Source: Clostridiales bacterium
Lineage (GTDB): Bacteria > Bacillota > Clostridia > Oscillospirales > Oscillospiraceae
Length of the DNA stretch: 7,434 nucleotides
Assembly (NCBI GenBank): GCA_003522945.1
Contig: DPHR01000127.1
Coordinates: 1 to 7,434 of the forward strand
Reading direction: 5' to 3'
Below the pieces are notes generated by a model. The model searched no databases. It had not been told where the DNA came from and saw only the letters and a list, made by a program, of their open reading frames with translations. Shown here in pieces: positions 4,486 through 7,434 of the stretch. The position numbers were made by a program, and so were the translations under genes. The first letter of the stretch is position 1; every line of letters begins with the position of its first letter.

Positions 4486-5598
4486 TCAGTCCTCGTCGTG
4501 CCAGCCGTCCCAGACGGGGCGGCCGGTGTAGTGCTTGGGCTCTTCCTCGCCGCGCAGGACGCGCAGCGCTCCGGCGGCGAGCGCCTCGTGCTCAACCTCG
4601 CCGGGATAGGTGCTCACCGGCGCGATCCACTCACACTGCTCGCGGATGGTCTGCGTGATGTCTTCAAAGCGGAGAAGGCCGCCGGTAAGGAGGATGCCGT
4701 CCACCCTGCCGCCGAGCACCGCCGCCATCGCGCCGATGTACTTGACGATCTGGTATTTCATGCCGTCCCAGACGCGGATGGCTTTTTTGTTCCCCTCTTC
4801 GGCCATTTTATGTACGGCGTCGGAGCTGGAGGTGCCAAAGTGGCTCACAAAGCCGCCCGTGCGGGTGCAAAGCTTTTTGACCTCGTCGATGTCCTTATCG
4901 CGGACGTATTCGAGAATGTCCGCCGCGGAGACCGAGCCGATGCGCGTCGGCGTATAGGGGCCGTCTCCCCCGGCGGCATCGTTGCAGTCGATGATGCGTC
5001 CGTACCGGTGCGCCGATACGGAAATGCCGCCGTCGATGTGGCATACGATAAAGCAGCAGTCCTCGTACTTTTTTCCGAGAACATGCTTTGCGTGGTGCAT
5101 CGCAACGCCGCGAAGGTTGAGTGCGTGCATATTGGTGTGGCGCGGCACGCCGTCGATGCCGGTCATGCGCGCCATATCGCACAGCTCGTCTACGCACGGC
5201 GGATCGACCATGAAGATCCGGCCGCCGAACTCCTTCTGCAGCTCGCGCGCAAGCTGCACGCCGAGATTGGACGGATGCTCCATGCCGCCCTTCCCGGCGG
5301 CGGTGTCCTCGATGAGCTTATCGTCGATAACGTATACGCCGCTCGCAACCGGGTAACAGCTGCCGCCGCGGCCGACGATGGCGTCCACGTCCGAAAGGTC
5401 GATATGGTTCTCGCTCAGAAAATCCATGATGAGCTTTTTGCGGTACGGGAGCTGCGCGTTTACCGTCGGGAATTGCAGCAGCACCGAGGAATCGTGAAAC
5501 ACATTGGTTTCCAGAATTTTATGTTCGTTCTCGAAAAGCGCCAGCTTCGTCGAGGTCGAGCCGGGATTGATAACAAAAATCTTATACTTTTTCATCAC
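4486..5598 (-). CDS. buk: Butyrate kinase family protein, divergent
   Basis: Butyrate kinase interconverts butyryl-phosphate plus ADP with butyrate plus ATP, the last step of the Ptb-Buk route. The protein belongs to the acetate/butyrate kinase (ASKHA) fold: phosphate-1 motif INPGSTSTKLALFE (10-23), EHPSNLG (107-113), VDPPCVDE (131-138), HALNLRGVA (158-166), then HIDGGISVSAHRYGR (187-201), GPYTPTR (213-219) and a C-terminal TGG plus APVSTYPGEVEHEALAAGAL (326-345). Several positions depart from the usual Buk pattern, notably HIDGG where HLGGG or HMGGG is normal, so another short or branched acyl substrate is possible. The 370-residue length is slightly over the typical 355-360 because of a tail after EEEPKHY. 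The frame begins GTG-ATG; the ATG at 5593-5595 is equally possible. The start overlaps the end of the DUF4364 gene upstream, implying co-transcription. No ptb lies in the window. Confidence 0.9.
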   Translation of the reverse strand: MMKKYKIFVINPGSTSTKLALFENEHKILETNVFHDSSVLLQFPTVNAQLPYRKKLIMDFLSENHIDLSDVDAIVGRGGSCYPVASGVYVIDDKLIEDTAAGKGGMEHPSNLGVQLARELQKEFGGRIFMVDPPCVDELCDMARMTGIDGVPRHTNMHALNLRGVAMHHAKHVLGKKYEDCCFIVCHIDGGISVSAHRYGRIIDCNDAAGGDGPYTPTRIGSVSAADILEYVRDKDIDEVKKLCTRTGGFVSHFGTSSSDAVHKMAEEGNKKAIRVWDGMKYQIVKYIGAMAAVLGGRVDGILLTGGLLRFEDITQTIREQCEWIAPVSTYPGEVEHEALAAGALRVLRGEEEPKHYTGRPVWDGWHDED

Positions 5599-6109
5599 GC
5601 GACAGGAGCTCCATGATCTGCGTATAGTATTTCTCCGCGTTTTTCCGGAAGTTCTCTTCCAGCTTCTCCGCCTGTTCTTCCCCGCCGCAGAGCATTTGCA
5701 GGTTCAATATCTCACCCATGCCATCCGAAAGAGCAAGATGTACGCGGCAGACGTTGTCCGCCGTTTCGTGCGAGGCGGTGATCATCGCGCGGCGGCGCAG
5801 CTCATCCGCGACCGGTTTTATATTTTTTTCCATTTTCTGGCGGACCGTCATCGGCAGACTGCTCTCCACGATCTCGCAGTTTCGCGCGCCGCGCTCGGAA
5901 ATCTTGTAGAGGTTTCCTTCCTGCTCCACCTGATGGGAATCGACCAGCTCCGCGAGACACTCGGAGTATTCAAAATACCCCGTGTTGCCCTCGGAAAGGG
6001 CGAGATCCGTGAGCGTTTCCCGCGTCACGGCATCCGGCAGACGGCGCAGAATGAACAGAATGAGAATCTTTATATCCAGCTTTTCCTGAAAGTTCTGATA
6101 TCCTTCCAT
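5582..6109 (-). CDS. DUF4364 family protein, winged-helix-like putative regulator
   Basis: This 175-residue cytoplasmic protein resembles the DUF4364 family found mainly in Clostridia, recognised by the N-terminal stretch EKLDIKILILFILRRLPDAV (from about residue 9) followed by a YFEYSECLAELVDSHQVEQE segment that looks like the helix-turn-helix and wing of a MarR/PadR-like fold. The second half is helical and charged and may serve dimerisation or ligand binding. Its biochemical role is unknown to me; DNA binding is inferred from the fold pattern only. The start at 6109 is supported by AGGAG 8 nt upstream. Its 3' end overlaps the start of buk by 14-17 nt (stop at 5582-5584, buk start at 5598 or 5595), so the two are expected to be translationally coupled. 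A plausible promoter lies at 6140-6168. Confidence 0.87.
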   Translation of the reverse strand: MEGYQNFQEKLDIKILILFILRRLPDAVTRETLTDLALSEGNTGYFEYSECLAELVDSHQVEQEGNLYKISERGARNCEIVESSLPMTVRQKMEKNIKPVADELRRRAMITASHETADNVCRVHLALSDGMGEILNLQMLCGGEEQAEKLEENFRKNAEKYYTQIMELLSRDEKV

Positions 6110-6139
6110 CGGAATCTCTCCTCATATTTATATATAGCA

Positions 6140-6168
6140 AGTTTATCACTTTTTCCAAAGGGCGTCAA
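6140..6168 (-). promoter_or_regulatory. Putative promoter of the DUF4364-buk operon
   Basis: On the minus strand, TTGACG (plus 6163-6168) is followed after 17 bp by TAAACT (plus 6140-6145). These are five and four matches respectively to the -35 and -10 consensus hexamers. It lies about 30 bp before the DUF4364 start codon, in the 122-bp gap shared with a divergent gene. An AT-rich TATATATAAATAT stretch lies between the -10 box and the ribosome site. Confidence 0.6.
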
Positions 6169-6231
6169 TCGGCACATTGGGGCGGCGCGCGCATAGACTG
6201 TACTGAACTTTGTTAAAGGAGGAATTCCGAT

Positions 6232-7017
6232 ATGGCAGACAGGGTCGTACCCGGTCCGGTGGACAGCAGCGCATGCGTTCGCGAGGCTGTTTGTATCCAT
6301 ACGAAGAAAATATACTCCAGCTGCCGGGATAAGGACTGCGTAGAGGATCTGCGGGTGTTTCCGACGCGGACGTCGCAGGGCTACATAGAAAACGCCTTCA
6401 GCATCCGCCCGAAAAGCGCCGAGCTGCTCTATGCCGGGGTAAACGTCGAGGAGATCACGTTCAACCGCGGGTACTATACGGTAGACGTCACCTATTTTTA
6501 CCGCGTCACCGGCGAATGCGTCCCGAACGCAAAAACCGTCACCGGTCTCTGTGTATTCAATAAACGCGTCATTCTCTTCGGCAGCGAGGGGAGCGTCAAG
6601 GTCTACACCTCCGACGGCGAGATCACCACGCAGGCCGATCAGCCCGTCGGCGTTGTAGAGGCGGTCGATCCGATCGCGCTTTCGATGCAGATCACCGAGA
6701 AGGACTGCGCCACGCCGCTTGACCGCATCCCGGAGGTACCGGCCAACATTCTCGCCGCGTTTCCGGAGGAGCTTGTGCTCACCGACTCCAACCGGCTCTG
6801 GTACGCGACGCTCGGCCAGTTTTCTCTCATCCGGCTCGAGCGCGACAGTCAGCTCGTCATCCCGGTCTACAACTACTGCTTCCCGGAAAACGAGTGCGTC
6901 GGCACGACGGACGACGATCCGTGCACGCTCTTCGGGCGCATCCGCTTCCCGGTGGAGGAATTTTATCCGCCCGACAATCTCTCGACGTGCGACAGCTACC
7001 GGAGCCTGCTCCAGTAA
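6232..7017 (+). CDS. Conserved cysteine-rich clostridial protein of unknown function (261 aa)
   Basis: I recognise the style of a protein conserved in Clostridia (CIHTKKIYSSCRDKDCVEDLRV near the N-terminus, at residues 21-42) but know no proven function. There are eleven cysteines, at residues 15, 21, 31, 36, 96, 107, 159, 216, 222, 231 and 253; the C-terminal group falls in YNYCFPENECV and DDDPCTLFGRIRFPVEEFYP. The middle part (55-150) looks beta-rich. There is no signal peptide or transmembrane helix, so a cytoplasmic protein or an assembled structure such as a spore layer is conceivable; the spore idea is inference only. The start is fixed by AAAGGAGG (6215-6222) 9 nt before the ATG. It is monocistronic: it diverges from the DUF4364 gene and converges on the alcohol dehydrogenase gene, with a terminator between. 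Confidence 0.85.
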   Translation: MADRVVPGPVDSSACVREAVCIHTKKIYSSCRDKDCVEDLRVFPTRTSQGYIENAFSIRPKSAELLYAGVNVEEITFNRGYYTVDVTYFYRVTGECVPNAKTVTGLCVFNKRVILFGSEGSVKVYTSDGEITTQADQPVGVVEAVDPIALSMQITEKDCATPLDRIPEVPANILAAFPEELVLTDSNRLWYATLGQFSLIRLERDSQLVIPVYNYCFPENECVGTTDDDPCTLFGRIRFPVEEFYPPDNLSTCDSYRSLLQ

Positions 7018-7033
7018 CCTTTTATTATGCGCG

Positions 7034-7067
7034 AAAGCGCCGGAACTTTGTTCGTTCCGGCGCTTTT
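7034..7067. terminator. Bidirectional terminator between convergent genes
   Basis: AAAGCGCCGGAAC (7034-7046) is the exact reverse complement of GTTCCGGCGCTTT (7054-7066), with a TTTGTTC loop and a fourth T at 7067. It lies 17 bp after the stop of the 261-residue gene and 8 bp past the stop of the minus-strand dehydrogenase. It can therefore serve both, though the T runs are short. Confidence 0.88.
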
Positions 7068-7074
7068 CGTCATC

Positions 7075-7434
7075 TTATCCGCGAACCCGGCGGATGACCT
7101 CGGCGCAGTGCGCCTCGTCGTACAAAACCGGAACGGGATATGTCGGGTTTGCCTCGCGCAGCGCCCAGGCGACCATCTGCGGGATATCTTCCTCGCGGAT
7201 CACGTCCAGATGCCCGGGAATGCCCATGCGCGCGTTCATGGCGCGGATCGCGGCAATGAACGCCGTGCTCTTCTCATGCGCGGTGCCGGTCGTTTTCGTG
7301 CCGGTGATCTCGGCAAGGCGGGCAAGCTTTTCCTCCGCCGCTGTGCCGTAATCCTCCAAAACGATGGGGAGAATGACAGCGTTTGCCAGTCCGTGCGCCG
7401 TATTATACAGCCCGCCGAGCGTGTGGGCGATGGC
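7075..7434 (-). CDS. Iron-containing alcohol dehydrogenase, C-terminal part (5' end outside window)
   Basis: The minus-strand frame is open to the window edge and ends with TAA at 7075-7077, giving 119 residues of the C-terminus. It begins AIAHTLGGLYNTAHGLANAV, the family hallmark in which the AHG histidine is one of the metal ligands and the upstream AH histidine lines the cofactor site. The helical C-terminal domain follows (KLARLAEITG, IRAMNARMGIPGHL, ALREANPTYPVPVLYDEAHC). Members of this family are NAD(P)-dependent dehydrogenases of ethanol, butanol, 1,3-propanediol, lactaldehyde and related substrates; the visible part does not fix which. The N-terminal Rossmann domain and two upstream metal ligands are outside the window. 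An internal ATG at 7359 is not the true start, because the conserved motif lies upstream of it. The family is secure, the substrate unknown. Confidence 0.94.
   Translation of the reverse strand, partial: AIAHTLGGLYNTAHGLANAVILPIVLEDYGTAAEEKLARLAEITGTKTTGTAHEKSTAFIAAIRAMNARMGIPGHLDVIREEDIPQMVAWALREANPTYPVPVLYDEAHCAEVIRRVRG

Noticed and set aside
4402..5616. A 404-codon + strand ORF opposite butyrate kinase
   Set aside because: The minus strand encodes a clear kinase with all family motifs; the plus-strand translation has no motif, no ribosome site, and is explained by codon bias.
7075..7359. A separate 94-residue gene starting at the internal ATG at 7359
   Set aside because: The frame stays open to the window edge and the alcohol dehydrogenase hallmark motif lies upstream of that ATG, so it is the end of a longer gene.

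Overview
The window looks like chromosomal DNA of a high-GC, anaerobic member of the Clostridia, most plausibly Oscillospiraceae/Ruminococcaceae. The clues are a GC-rich, C-ending codon style, strong AGGAGG ribosome sites, a DUF4364-type protein, a butyrate kinase homologue, a Clostridia-type cysteine-rich protein, and a MetQ lipoprotein with an Ala/Glu/Pro-rich linker. The genus cannot be fixed from the sequence alone.

Layout from left to right. (1) The 3' part of obg (Obg/CgtA GTPase, + strand) ends in an intrinsic terminator. (2) A consensus sigma-70-type promoter (TTGACA, 17 bp, TATAAT) drives a leader of about 240 nt. The leader holds a well-positioned 37-codon ORF with nine methionine codons, a hairpin directly after the Met run, a GC-rich hairpin whose arm can pair with the first hairpin instead, and a second strong terminator-like hairpin just before the next gene. 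(3) The operon metN-metI-metQ (methionine ABC importer: ATPase, permease, lipoprotein) ends in a strong bidirectional terminator. (4) An AT-richer, unrecognised 137-codon gene lies on the minus strand. (5) A minus-strand pair follows: a DUF4364 winged-helix-like protein whose 3' end overlaps the start of a divergent butyrate kinase. (6) A divergently transcribed 261-residue cysteine-rich conserved protein (+ strand) comes next. (7) A bidirectional terminator separates it from the 3' end of an iron-containing alcohol dehydrogenase (minus strand) that runs off the window.

The most interesting element is the metNIQ leader. Its layout matches a ribosome-mediated attenuator of the trp/his type, but with methionine as the sensed amino acid: the cell would build the methionine importer only when ribosomes stall at the Met codons for lack of charged tRNA-Met. 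The leader peptide, ribosome site, promoter and alternative hairpins are all directly visible, and the S-box (SAM-I) and T-box elements usual for met genes in Firmicutes are not seen. The regulatory logic is inference. Control of the second, distal hairpin is not explained by the simple model.

The remainder is mostly ordinary metabolism: ribosome-associated GTPase, methionine uptake, acyl-phosphate kinase and alcohol dehydrogenase. No mobile element, CRISPR array, rRNA or tRNA gene was found.
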